Part shown: positions 1 through 6,912 of the stretch, piece by piece
How the letters are laid out: each line of letters begins with the position of its first letter
Position numbering within the stretch: position 1 is the stretch's first letter
Source of the DNA: Treponema sp.
GTDB lineage: Bacteria > Spirochaetota > Spirochaetia > Treponematales > Breznakiellaceae
Length of the DNA stretch: 39,914 bases
Direction of reading: 5' to 3'
NCBI GenBank assembly: GCA_031276815.1
Contig: JAISMJ010000054.1
Coordinates: forward strand, 1 to 39,914
Program-made: the position numbers and the translations under genes
Notes under the pieces: generated by a model
The model's input: only the letters and a program-made list of their open reading frames with translations
Databases searched by the model: none
What the model was told of the DNA's origin: nothing

Positions 1-146
1 CGGTAATCAGCGGACAATCCGGCGTTCTGTTTACGTTTACGGCGTTGGGCAAGAGCGCGAGCGCGGTTACGCCCGACGTGGCGAAACGCCGCGCCTACAA
101 GTCTCTGGAAGACGCGATACTAACAACCTTTACCCTTGACGAATGA
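1..146 (+). CDS. 3' end of an unidentified gene (partial)
   Basis: An open frame enters from the left edge (codons in phase with position 3) and stops at TGA 144-146. It gives about 47 residues containing LFTFTALGKSASAV and ending TFTLDE. The frame is free of stops and its codon use resembles that of the neighbours, so it is probably the C-terminus of a real protein. Nothing in the fragment identifies the family. It is short enough that chance openness cannot be excluded. The next gene starts 122 bases later behind its own promoter, so this is probably a separate transcription unit. Confidence 0.45.
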   Translation, partial: VISGQSGVLFTFTALGKSASAVTPDVAKRRAYKSLEDAILTTFTLDE

Positions 147-230
147 GCTGGCATCCCCGCTCCGGCGCTAGGATATAACAAACATGCGATGCACGCCTGC
201 ACTGCGGTATAGGTCAATTCGTACCCGCTA

Positions 231-259
231 TTGAAAAACTAATGATTTGTTTCTATAAT
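231..259 (+). promoter_or_regulatory. sigma70-type promoter of the TPR lipoprotein gene
   Basis: TTGAAA (231-236), a 17-nt spacer and a perfect TATAAT (254-259). The predicted start of transcription is near 266, only three bases before the ATG at 269. The ORF-track start at 242 would lie inside this promoter, which supports the internal ATG. Confidence 0.6.
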
Positions 260-268
260 AACGTCAAC

Positions 269-919
269 ATGAGTAAGAAAATCGTTCTTCATCAAAGCTT
301 TTTCTTGTGTCATTATGTATCGCCACTTTTTTGTGTACCGCTCTTCTTTACTCTTTCCATACTTTCCTGCTCAGAGATAAGTGGAAAATTGCTCATATTA
401 GAAGGAAACTTTTATCAAAAATGGGGATTGTCAAATCAAGCTATTGCCGCCTACATCAAGGCGGCTTCACATCCTGAAACAAAAGCGTACGCAGAATTTG
501 GACTTGGATCAGTGTACTATTCGCTAGATGAATGGGAAGCGGCTCTGGAACGGTTTGAAGATGCGGAAACAACCGTCAACAACAATTTTAGACAGGAATA
601 TCAAGAATTGCTCTACCGTATCAGGTACAATTCTGGAATTATTCGATTTGAGACCGGGCAGTATGACGTGGCAGCCGCCTGTTTCAGACATGCGCTGGAA
701 GTTAATCCCGCGCATGTCGAGGCAAAACGGAATCTGGAGCTGAGTCTTGCGGCGCATCAACACCGTGAAGATTCTCTGGGACACAACACCGGAGCAGGGG
801 AAATACAAGACCATCTGGAAACGAATGCGTTGTTTGAATATCTACGTGAAAAAGAGAGCCAGCAATGGAAAAGCAGGGAATGGATAGTAGACGATCCCGA
901 AGGCGGACCGGATTATTAA
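269..919 (+). CDS. TPR-repeat lipoprotein, BatC-like
   Basis: A protein of about 216 residues. I place the start at ATG 269 (MSKKIVLHQ) rather than 242, because 242 lies inside a strong promoter. A hydrophobic N-terminal segment ends in LSILSC, a plausible spirochaetal lipobox. Two or more tetratricopeptide-like helical pairs follow (GNFYQKWGLSNQAIAAY, GSVYYSLDEWEAALERF, GIIRFETGQYDVAAACFRHALEVNP). TPR proteins of this size beside a BatD gene are typical of Bat (aerotolerance) operons, where BatC is thought to scaffold VWA-domain partners at the membrane. No BatA or BatB is visible here. The 3' end overlaps the next gene by 40-55 bases, which suggests translational coupling. There is no Shine-Dalgarno before the ATG. 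Confidence 0.65.
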   Translation: MSKKIVLHQSFFLCHYVSPLFCVPLFFTLSILSCSEISGKLLILEGNFYQKWGLSNQAIAAYIKAASHPETKAYAEFGLGSVYYSLDEWEAALERFEDAETTVNNNFRQEYQELLYRIRYNSGIIRFETGQYDVAAACFRHALEVNPAHVEAKRNLELSLAAHQHREDSLGHNTGAGEIQDHLETNALFEYLREKESQQWKSREWIVDDPEGGPDY

Positions 920-2430
920 ATCTTTTTTCCGCTCTATTCTTTCTTCTTATTTTTATTAATCTCACTCTGTCTGCCCAAGAGGAGGTATCGGATACCTCCG
1001 ACACGCCCGCTGCCGTACTGCCGGCGGCTCCGCTGGAAGATGTGGAAACCACAGAAGCGGTGGATGACAAGACGGATACGGACTGGCTTGAAATAACCCT
1101 ATCATCCCCTGCGCTTATTCGTACTATCCCATGGACCATCACTTTTCTGGTGGATTACCCCTACCCGTCCGGCATTTTCATCACCCCGCCTGACTTTCCT
1201 GAAGAGCTTATGCTTGAAGAAGTACGGATTGAGCCGCGCCTTGTTACCAACGCCGCCGGTAAACGCCGCTCATCCATACGCTTCACCTTTATTCCTCAAA
1301 AAGCCGCCCACCTGCTCCTCGGTTCATTTGAAGTGCGGACGCCGAACAGGAGTACCGTTACCGAAGCGATCCCCCTCACCATCACGAGTTCCGGCGCCGG
1401 AACACACCGTCCGTATGTTAGATGGGAGCGCGGAAAAACCGATTTCAAAATCGGGACGGGCGGCGATCTTTTCTTGAAGCTCCTTGATTGGGACGCCGGA
1501 AAAAAACGTCCGCCGAACTTTTTCCTTTTTGAGATACCGGAACATGCAATTGTGGAGGAACGCCCGCTCACGCCCGTGGAAGCCGCCCGAAATATCGTAC
1601 TGCATCTTACCCTCATTCCGCTTGAAGGCTCTGAAATAACGATCAACCATTATAGTTTTCAGCATGAAGGCTACACGCTTGAAATTCCCCCGCTCCGTTT
1701 GAAAGTCCTCCCAAAAGATGACGGATCTGGCGGCGGCTATATGGCGCAGCGCGGCGAACCGCCTGTACGTGGAGAAAACGCCGCGCCAATGGATGATAAT
1801 GCGCCTGTCGCCGACTCTCCGGCGACTTTTATCACTCCTATTCCAAAGTTCTCCGCCGATATGCGAACCTTGTTGCATATCTTATCAAAAAGGGTGCACC
1901 TATTCGGAACGGACACTCTTATACAAGACGTAAGAACCCTCTGGCAGGAACGGCGGATAGCCGAATCGCTCGCCCTTATACGCAAAGCGGAACGGGATCA
2001 CACGTTTGGTCCCATTTTTGCAAGCGGGAGGCGGGAAATGGAACGCTATATCGCCCTTGAACCTATACATGATGAAACATGGGTTCCGAAAAAACTGTGC
2101 TTTATCCTCTTTTTATGTATCCTTACATCGCTTTTGTTTTTTTTAATAATTGGTCTTATCAATAAAACAGGGGAAAAAATTCCTATTATTGTTATGGCGT
2201 TCTTACTGCCAGCGCTTTTTTTTGCCTATACCGGCATATTACAGCCGAAAGAAGCCGTACTACGCGGCTCTGATGCTTTTTATGTGCCAGAAACGAATGG
2301 CGAAATACAGAACCATTTTAATGAAGGGCAGTGCGTCTTTGTCCGTTCAATTTCAGGCGATTGGGCGTTAGTCGAAACGCTTGATAGCCGTACCGGCTGG
2401 GTCATGGTTGAGGATACCGTATTTTATTAA
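865..2430 (+). CDS. BatD-like membrane protein with C-terminal SH3 domain
   Basis: 521 residues. The N-terminus has a basic stretch (RRSRRR) then a hydrophobic signal segment (LLNLFSALFFLLIFINL). A long beta-rich extracytoplasmic region follows, of the kind seen in BatD proteins. Two closely spaced membrane segments lie at about residues 410-430 and 438-457 (FILFLCILTSLLFFLIIGL, PIIVMAFLLPALFF). The last 55-60 residues read as a bacterial SH3 domain (VFVRSISGDWALVETLDSRTGWV). An alternative start is ATG 880. The gene overlaps the upstream TPR gene, as batC and batD pairs do. A role in a membrane stress complex is inferred from family and context only. Confidence 0.65.
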   Translation: MEKQGMDSRRSRRRTGLLNLFSALFFLLIFINLTLSAQEEVSDTSDTPAAVLPAAPLEDVETTEAVDDKTDTDWLEITLSSPALIRTIPWTITFLVDYPYPSGIFITPPDFPEELMLEEVRIEPRLVTNAAGKRRSSIRFTFIPQKAAHLLLGSFEVRTPNRSTVTEAIPLTITSSGAGTHRPYVRWERGKTDFKIGTGGDLFLKLLDWDAGKKRPPNFFLFEIPEHAIVEERPLTPVEAARNIVLHLTLIPLEGSEITINHYSFQHEGYTLEIPPLRLKVLPKDDGSGGGYMAQRGEPPVRGENAAPMDDNAPVADSPATFITPIPKFSADMRTLLHILSKRVHLFGTDTLIQDVRTLWQERRIAESLALIRKAERDHTFGPIFASGRREMERYIALEPIHDETWVPKKLCFILFLCILTSLLFFLIIGLINKTGEKIPIIVMAFLLPALFFAYTGILQPKEAVLRGSDAFYVPETNGEIQNHFNEGQCVFVRSISGDWALVETLDSRTGWVMVEDTVFY

Positions 2431-2469
2431 GGGGCGGAAAGCGGCGATGAAAAGGAATACTGTAAGAAC

Positions 2470-3045
2470 ATGGATTTTGGCGATATTCTTGACGCATGGG
2501 AAAAACAGACCGCTATTCCGCAGGGAGATCGGAAAAGACGAAAGTTAAAAAAAGCCGCCTCTAAAGGGAAAAAAGAAAAGACGGAGGGAAAAAGCATAGA
2601 TGATGGCGAAAAAAGAAAAAGAACGGATGCTCTCCCCGCTGGAGAACCAGCGCGGACTCCGGCGAATACCCCCCAAGCCATACTTTCCGCATGGCTTGAC
2701 ACGCATGAAATTTACGACAAAGACGCGAATGAAAAAGCCGCCCGATCAGATGCTGAAAACCGCGTCCGCCTCCTCCGGAAAGAACCGGATGCCGCCATCG
2801 ACCTCCACAACCTTACCCAAGATAAGGCATGGAATGCGCTTGAATTCTTTTTTCAAGAATGTTCGGTACAAAAACTCGAAAAGGTACTTATTATTCATGG
2901 AAAAGGAATTCATTCCGGCGGCGAAGCGGTACTAAAGCATCTTGTACAAAAATTTATTGAAAATAACCCTCTTGCGGGAGAGAGCGGATATAACCCCGCA
3001 AAAAGCGGCGGATCAGGGGCGACATGGGTTATTCTGAAAAAATAA
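2470..3045 (+). CDS. Smr-domain protein
   Basis: 191 residues. The first 100 or so are highly charged and Lys/Glu rich (RKRRKLKKAASKGKKEK), probably disordered. A Smr (small MutS-related) domain spans about 109-191. It has the hallmark AIDLHNLTQDKAW, matching the LDLHG-type motif, and the loop IIHGKGIHSGGEAVLK, matching HGxGxxxL. Smr domains bind or cleave branched DNA or RNA. The free-standing form here lacks the MutS2 ATPase part. It lies 40 bases after the BatD-like gene on the same strand and may be cotranscribed. The substrate cannot be deduced. Confidence 0.8.
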   Translation: MDFGDILDAWEKQTAIPQGDRKRRKLKKAASKGKKEKTEGKSIDDGEKRKRTDALPAGEPARTPANTPQAILSAWLDTHEIYDKDANEKAARSDAENRVRLLRKEPDAAIDLHNLTQDKAWNALEFFFQECSVQKLEKVLIIHGKGIHSGGEAVLKHLVQKFIENNPLAGESGYNPAKSGGSGATWVILKK

Positions 3046-3068
3046 GACTATGTGCGCGGCGCTGTAAG

Positions 3069-3293
3069 CTACCGTTCACGGTAAATAATACGTCCTCTGC
3101 TCAAATCATACGGTGACAGCGCAATTTTCACTCTGTCGCCCGGTACGATGCGGATATAATGCTTACGCATCTTTCCTGAAAGATGAGCAAGTATAAGATG
3201 TCCGTTCTGGTTGTCCAGTTCTACCCTGAACATGGTATTGGGAAGCGCTTCTCTGACCACTCCCTCTACTTCAATAGCTTCTTCTTTAGCCAC
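3069..3293 (-). CDS. infA: translation initiation factor IF-1
   Basis: 74 residues, the usual IF-1 length is about 72. It is a single S1/OB-fold domain: [48 protein letters not shown], and [13 protein letters not shown] at the end. IF-1 binds the 30S A site during initiation. The start codon is GTG (complement of CAC 3291-3293), preceded on the minus strand by AAGGAG at a good distance. It converges with the Smr gene (23 bases apart) and is divergent from gatC. A possible promoter is TTGACT-N16-TAATAG just upstream on the minus strand. Confidence 0.95.
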   Translation of the reverse strand: MAKEEAIEVEGVVREALPNTMFRVELDNQNGHLILAHLSGKMRKHYIRIVPGDRVKIALSPYDLSRGRIIYRER

Positions 3294-3372
3294 AATAACT
3301 CCTTGTATGTACTATTATGAAAAAAAAGGAAAAAGTCAAGAACCCATTGACAGGGTCGTTAAAACCGCGCTC

Positions 3373-3401
3373 TTGACACGCCCTCTTTTATTATGCAAAA
3401 T
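3373..3401 (+). promoter_or_regulatory. possible promoter of gatCA, leaderless layout
   Basis: TTGACA (3373-3378), 17-nt spacer, then CAAAAT (3396-3401, 4 of 6 matches to TATAAT). Seven bases downstream of the -10 is the A of the gatC ATG at 3408. No Shine-Dalgarno is visible before that ATG. The -10 is weak, so this is tentative. Confidence 0.4.
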
Positions 3402-3407
3402 TAATCT

Positions 3408-3761
3408 ATGACACGAGAAGATTTACAAGAAACAGCCGCGCTTGCGCATCTCAACCTTAAAGATGAGGAACTCAAAGCGGCGCTTCCGGCATTTGAACAA
3501 ATGCTTGGGTTCTTTGCCGCCATGCAGGCTGCCGATAACGATACCGAAGCTTTTTCCGTCTCTATCGCCGGACTTTCCCATCAGACGCATACCGTTGGGG
3601 CGGACTTTTTCCGCCAAGATACCGTGCGGGAGCCCGATGCGGAAGGCATAGCCAAAGAACAGGACGGGACGCTCCGCACTCTGCCCGCTGACGGCGATTC
3701 GCTGATAAACAACGCGGGCGAGCGGGACGGCGGATTCATTGTGATACCGAATGTTTTATAA
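3408..3761 (+). CDS. gatC: Asp-tRNA(Asn)/Glu-tRNA(Gln) amidotransferase subunit C
   Basis: 117 residues, somewhat longer than the usual 95 or so. The N-terminus has the GatC pattern: MTREDLQETAALAHLNLKDEELKAALPAFEQMLGFFAAM, with the two amphipathic helices that wrap GatA. The C-terminal half is more divergent. GatC is the small structural subunit of GatCAB, which converts mischarged Glu-tRNA(Gln) and Asp-tRNA(Asn). It is followed immediately by gatA, whose ribosome binding site begins at the gatC stop codon, so the two are surely cotranscribed. Confidence 0.85.
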   Translation: MTREDLQETAALAHLNLKDEELKAALPAFEQMLGFFAAMQAADNDTEAFSVSIAGLSHQTHTVGADFFRQDTVREPDAEGIAKEQDGTLRTLPADGDSLINNAGERDGGFIVIPNVL

Positions 3762-3772
3762 AGGAAGTGTCC

Positions 3773-5287
3773 ATGCAGAACTATACGGAGTATTTCAAAA
3801 ATTGGGAAAAGAAGATCGGCGCGTTCATTGAGATTGATGAAAGAGCCATAGAGCGGAGCGGAACCGCGTCGGACACGCGCACCGGTGAAAGAAATTCCGT
3901 AGCGGGTCTCCCATTTGCGGTAAAAGATAATATCGCGGTACAGGGACGGTCTATAAGCTGCGCTTCAAAACTGTTGGAAAACGTCAAATCTCCCTACACC
4001 GCAACCGTAGTCGAAAAGCTAGAAGCGAAGGGCGCGTATGTGATCGGGAAAACCAACCTTGACGAGTTCGGTATGGGTTCTTCAACCGATAATTCGGCGC
4101 TCAAGAAGACGAACAATCCATGGGACACAGACAGGGTGGCAGGCGGTTCATCGGGCGGCTCTGCGGCGGCGGTTGCCGCCGGATTGGTACCCTTTGCGCT
4201 TGGTACGGACACGGGCGGCTCCATACGCCAGCCTGCGGCGTTCTGCGGGGTCGTGGGGCTAAAACCCACCTACGGCGCGGTCTCCCGTTTTGGATTAGTC
4301 GCCTACGCATCAAGCCTCGAAGCCGCCGGCGTACTTGCCGATTCCGCGGAACGGTGCAGAACCGTGTTTTCGGTCATTCGGGGCAAGGACGAGAAAGACC
4401 AAACCAGCATTGAAGCGCCCGCAAACGCGCCGGCGCAGGAAGAAAAAAACGGCAAAGCGCGTACCATCGGCGTATTGTCAGCCGCGTCCGTCGCCAAGGC
4501 AATCGCTTCGGCGGCTGCGGAAAGCGGCGGCGCGGATAGCGAACAGGCGATCTTCATTGCGGCTCAAGCCGCTACATTGGAGGAAGAGGTACGCAAAGGT
4601 TTTGAGACGGCAAAAAAAAACCTTGCCGCCTTGGGTCACGCCCTTGTTGATGTGGAGATTCCCAGCCTCAAATACGGAGTTCCTGCGTATTACACCATTG
4701 CCACAGCAGAAGCAAGCGCGAACCTTGCCCGTTTTGACGGCATACGCTATGGTAAACGTCCGGATTGGGCGGAAAACCCCGACGATCTCATCGACAAGGC
4801 GCGGGAAGCCGGTTTCGGCAGCGAAGTAAAACTCCGCATCCTGCTCGGTACCTTTGTTCTGCGTTCTGGCTTTCAAGATCGCTATTACCTCCGCGCTCAG
4901 CGTATCCGCGCCGGTATACGGCGGAACTTTGAAACCCTGCTCGGCGCGGCTGACTACACGGAAGGCGGCGCCTATTGCGACGCCATTCTGCTTCCGGCGT
5001 TTCCCACTCGCGCCTTTGACCGGGGACCTTCGACTCTGTCGCCGTTTGCCCAGAAAGCCGCGGACCTCTACACCTGTTGCGCAAATCTTGCGGGGCTTCC
5101 CGCGCTATCCTTTCCCGCGTCTGTGGAAAACGGTTTGCCGGTAGGGATTCAGCTTCTAGGACGCGCCTTTGCGGAGGCGACGCTTTTGGATATTGCCGAA
5201 GGATACGAGCAAGCCTATCCGCTCCCCCATCCCGCTGGATATGAGTCATTCTGGGAATACAATTCCCGCAGTGGAGTCGCAGAATAG
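3773..5287 (+). CDS. gatA: Asp-tRNA(Asn)/Glu-tRNA(Gln) amidotransferase subunit A
   Basis: 504 residues from ATG 3773, chosen because AAGGAAG (3761-3767) sits 5 bases upstream. The ORF track uses an in-frame GTG at 3767, inside that ribosome binding site. The amidase-signature catalytic set is complete: Lys51 in AVKDNIAV, Ser130 in GGSSGGSAAA and Ser150 in GTDTGGSIRQPA. GatA hydrolyses glutamine and passes ammonia to GatB. An oddity is an Ala-rich stretch around residues 215-270 (VAKAIASAAAESGGADSEQ) that looks like an insertion compared with typical GatA. gatB does not follow; it must lie elsewhere if the complex is functional. Confidence 0.95.
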   Translation: MQNYTEYFKNWEKKIGAFIEIDERAIERSGTASDTRTGERNSVAGLPFAVKDNIAVQGRSISCASKLLENVKSPYTATVVEKLEAKGAYVIGKTNLDEFGMGSSTDNSALKKTNNPWDTDRVAGGSSGGSAAAVAAGLVPFALGTDTGGSIRQPAAFCGVVGLKPTYGAVSRFGLVAYASSLEAAGVLADSAERCRTVFSVIRGKDEKDQTSIEAPANAPAQEEKNGKARTIGVLSAASVAKAIASAAAESGGADSEQAIFIAAQAATLEEEVRKGFETAKKNLAALGHALVDVEIPSLKYGVPAYYTIATAEASANLARFDGIRYGKRPDWAENPDDLIDKAREAGFGSEVKLRILLGTFVLRSGFQDRYYLRAQRIRAGIRRNFETLLGAADYTEGGAYCDAILLPAFPTRAFDRGPSTLSPFAQKAADLYTCCANLAGLPALSFPASVENGLPVGIQLLGRAFAEATLLDIAEGYEQAYPLPHPAGYESFWEYNSRSGVAE

Positions 5288-5390
5288 TGAAATTTTTCCG
5301 CATTAGCCGCTTGAGCGTTGGGCAGCTTACGTACCGGAAGCTAGAAATTGAACCCGCAGCGATAAAAAATCACTCATAAGGAAAAAGCGC

Positions 5391-5419
5391 TTGACATTTT
5401 ATTAAAAATCTGCTATCTT
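5391..5419 (+). promoter_or_regulatory. promoter of tRNA-Lys
   Basis: Perfect TTGACA (5391-5396), 17-nt spacer, TATCTT (5414-5419). Transcription would start about 8 bases before the mature tRNA 5' end at 5434. Confidence 0.75.
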
Positions 5420-5433
5420 CCCTTCAATAGGAG

Positions 5434-5506
5434 GGGCCGCTAGCTCAGTTGGTAGAGCAACGCCCTTTTAAGGCGTGGGTCACGTGTTCGAATCCCGTGC
5501 GGCTCA
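5434..5506 (+). tRNA. tRNA-Lys (anticodon UUU)
   Basis: 73-nt cloverleaf read by eye. The acceptor stem is GGGCCGC with GCGGCTC (one G-U pair). The D arm is GCTC-AGTTGGTA-GAGC. The anticodon stem ACGCC/GGCGT encloses loop CTTTTAA with anticodon TTT (5467-5469). The T arm is ACGTG-TTCGAAT-CCCGT with one mismatch. The discriminator is A; CCA is not encoded. A promoter lies directly upstream and an intrinsic terminator begins 4 bases downstream, so it is a single-gene transcript. Confidence 0.95.
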
Positions 5507-5510
5507 AAAA

Positions 5511-5537
5511 GCAACACTAAAGTGTTGCTTTTTTTTT
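5511..5537 (+). terminator. intrinsic terminator of tRNA-Lys
   Basis: Perfect 7-bp stem GCAACAC / GTGTTGC with a TAAA loop, followed by nine T residues (5529-5537). Confidence 0.9.
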
Positions 5538-5578
5538 GCGGCGTCGGGTAGCGCCGTATGGGTAGCCTGTACTGCTAT

Positions 5579-6394
5579 TTACCCAAACAGAGTAGATTTC
5601 CGCCAATTGCTGGGGTTTCCGGGACCAACCCATTGGTTAAGCGCAAAACTTGCGCGTAAACTTTCCGTAATAAATTGCTTTGCTAATGCAACCGCGTCAT
5701 ACACAGAAAGCCCTCTGGCTAAACCCGCCGCTATTGCCGCAGAGGTGGTACACCCTGCTCCATGCGTCCATGTTGTTTTTATGAGCGGCGCCTCAAAAAG
5801 TTCAAAGGCGTTCCCGTCATACAAAAGATCAACGGCATGTTCCGCATGAGGAAGTTTTGCCCCGCCTTTAATAAACACAGTAGTGGCACCTTTATCTTTA
5901 ATTATTCTGGCTGCTTCTTTCATCCGGTCAATAGATGAAATATCTTTTATACCCGCCAGTTGTCCAGCCTCAAAAAGATTGGGCGTTACTACTTCCGCCA
6001 AAGGAAGTAACGTACTGGCGACAGCGTTATTGAGTTCGGGATTAAGAGCCTCATCATTTCCCTTGCATACCATGACCGGGTCTAACACATAATGTGTTAT
6101 ATTATAGGAACGTATATATTCACGAGTTAATGCTACCGCATAACCTGTTCCTAACATACCTGATTTTGCTGCAATAGCCCCAACCCCCTTAAAAATAGTT
6201 TCCATTTGAGCCCTCATTGTCTTTTCATCCACAGGAAACACAGCATGCGCCCAATTATGATCGGGGTCCATAGTTGCAATCAGCGTTACCGCCGCCATTC
6301 CATACAGACCATATTCAGAAAAAGTTTTTAAATCCGCTTCTAAACCAGCGCCGCCGGAAGCATCGGAACCGGCTATTGTTACAATCTTTACCAT
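5579..6394 (-). CDS. pdxK: pyridoxal kinase of the dual-cysteine (ThiD-like) type
   Basis: 271 residues, ribokinase fold of the ThiD/PdxK group. It opens with IVTIAGSDASGGAGLEADLKTF and ends with an ATP/anion-hole segment THGAGCTTSAA. ThiD proteins usually have VMVAKSGD and GTGCTL. This protein has VMVCKGNDE with Cys110 and GAGCT with Cys214. Both cysteines, at the same numbers, mark the Bacillus/Staphylococcus pyridoxal kinases that hold pyridoxal as a hemithioacetal. The C-terminal FALNQWVGPGNPSNW also resembles Bacillus PdxK. Product: pyridoxal phosphate by salvage; some family members also phosphorylate HMP. Monocistronic, with GAGG before the ATG. It converges with tRNA-Lys. Confidence 0.75.
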   Translation of the reverse strand: MVKIVTIAGSDASGGAGLEADLKTFSEYGLYGMAAVTLIATMDPDHNWAHAVFPVDEKTMRAQMETIFKGVGAIAAKSGMLGTGYAVALTREYIRSYNITHYVLDPVMVCKGNDEALNPELNNAVASTLLPLAEVVTPNLFEAGQLAGIKDISSIDRMKEAARIIKDKGATTVFIKGGAKLPHAEHAVDLLYDGNAFELFEAPLIKTTWTHGAGCTTSAAIAAGLARGLSVYDAVALAKQFITESLRASFALNQWVGPGNPSNWRKSTLFG

Positions 6395-6425
6395 AAAAAC
6401 CTCGTAATAGTTAGTGTTGAACTAG

Positions 6426-6455
6426 TTTATAACCCATATTGAAAAATTAAGTCAA
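6426..6455 (-). promoter_or_regulatory. promoter of pdxK
   Basis: On the minus strand: TTGACT (6455-6450), 17-18-nt spacer, then TTATAA/TATAAA (6432-6426). The leader to the ATG at 6394 is about 25 bases and contains GAGG. Confidence 0.55.
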
Positions 6456-6460
6456 GCCAT

Positions 6461-6775
6461 CTACGAACAAATTGTAGGACACATGGCGTCACTATCCAGC
6501 GTCTGTACTACAAATTGGATATAAGGCGCAAGGGAAAAATGGACGCATATAGAATATGTTTTTGTGCCGTGTCCTTTAGCTACAAGTCCATCTTCAATTT
6601 CAATAATACTGCCTATGAGTTAAACCCGATCCAGATTTCAGCTTGAGGCTGTGTCGATAAATCATATTCAAGTTGCATGGTGAATTCTTGATCAACACCA
6701 TCAGACAAGCCATTATTAGGTGTTATTACTAACAACTCTGGAGGTGATACCCAAAGTATGTATGGAAGCATCTGG
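6461..6775 (-). pseudogene. decayed gene fragment (C-terminal domain remnant)
   Basis: This gene-free stretch holds protein-like sequence on the minus strand in two frames. The first frame reads PELLVITPNNGLSDGVDQEFTMQLEYDLSTQPQAEIWIGFNS and then TAG. After a one-base shift, reading continues GSIIEIEDGLVAKGHGTKTYSI and ends QTLDSDAMCPTIC before TAG. Together they look like one beta-rich extracellular domain broken by an indel and probably an internal deletion. I recall similar domains in bacterial secreted proteins but cannot name the family. There is no start codon with a ribosome binding site. Confidence 0.5.
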
Positions 6776-6912
6776 ATACCAAGTCAAAGAGAACTAATTC
6801 CTTCACTGATTTTTAGTCTTTTTTTCTCTCATCTTACTTTGTGGATCACCTTCAGATTTTATAATAACCACTATGAGCATAACATTCTATTCGCTCGACG
6901 CAGCTGAGTTGG

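Noticed and set aside
5579-6394. Annotation as ThiD (HMP kinase)
   Set aside because: Cys110 and Cys214 and the C-terminal segment match the dual-cysteine pyridoxal kinases better, though dual activity is possible.
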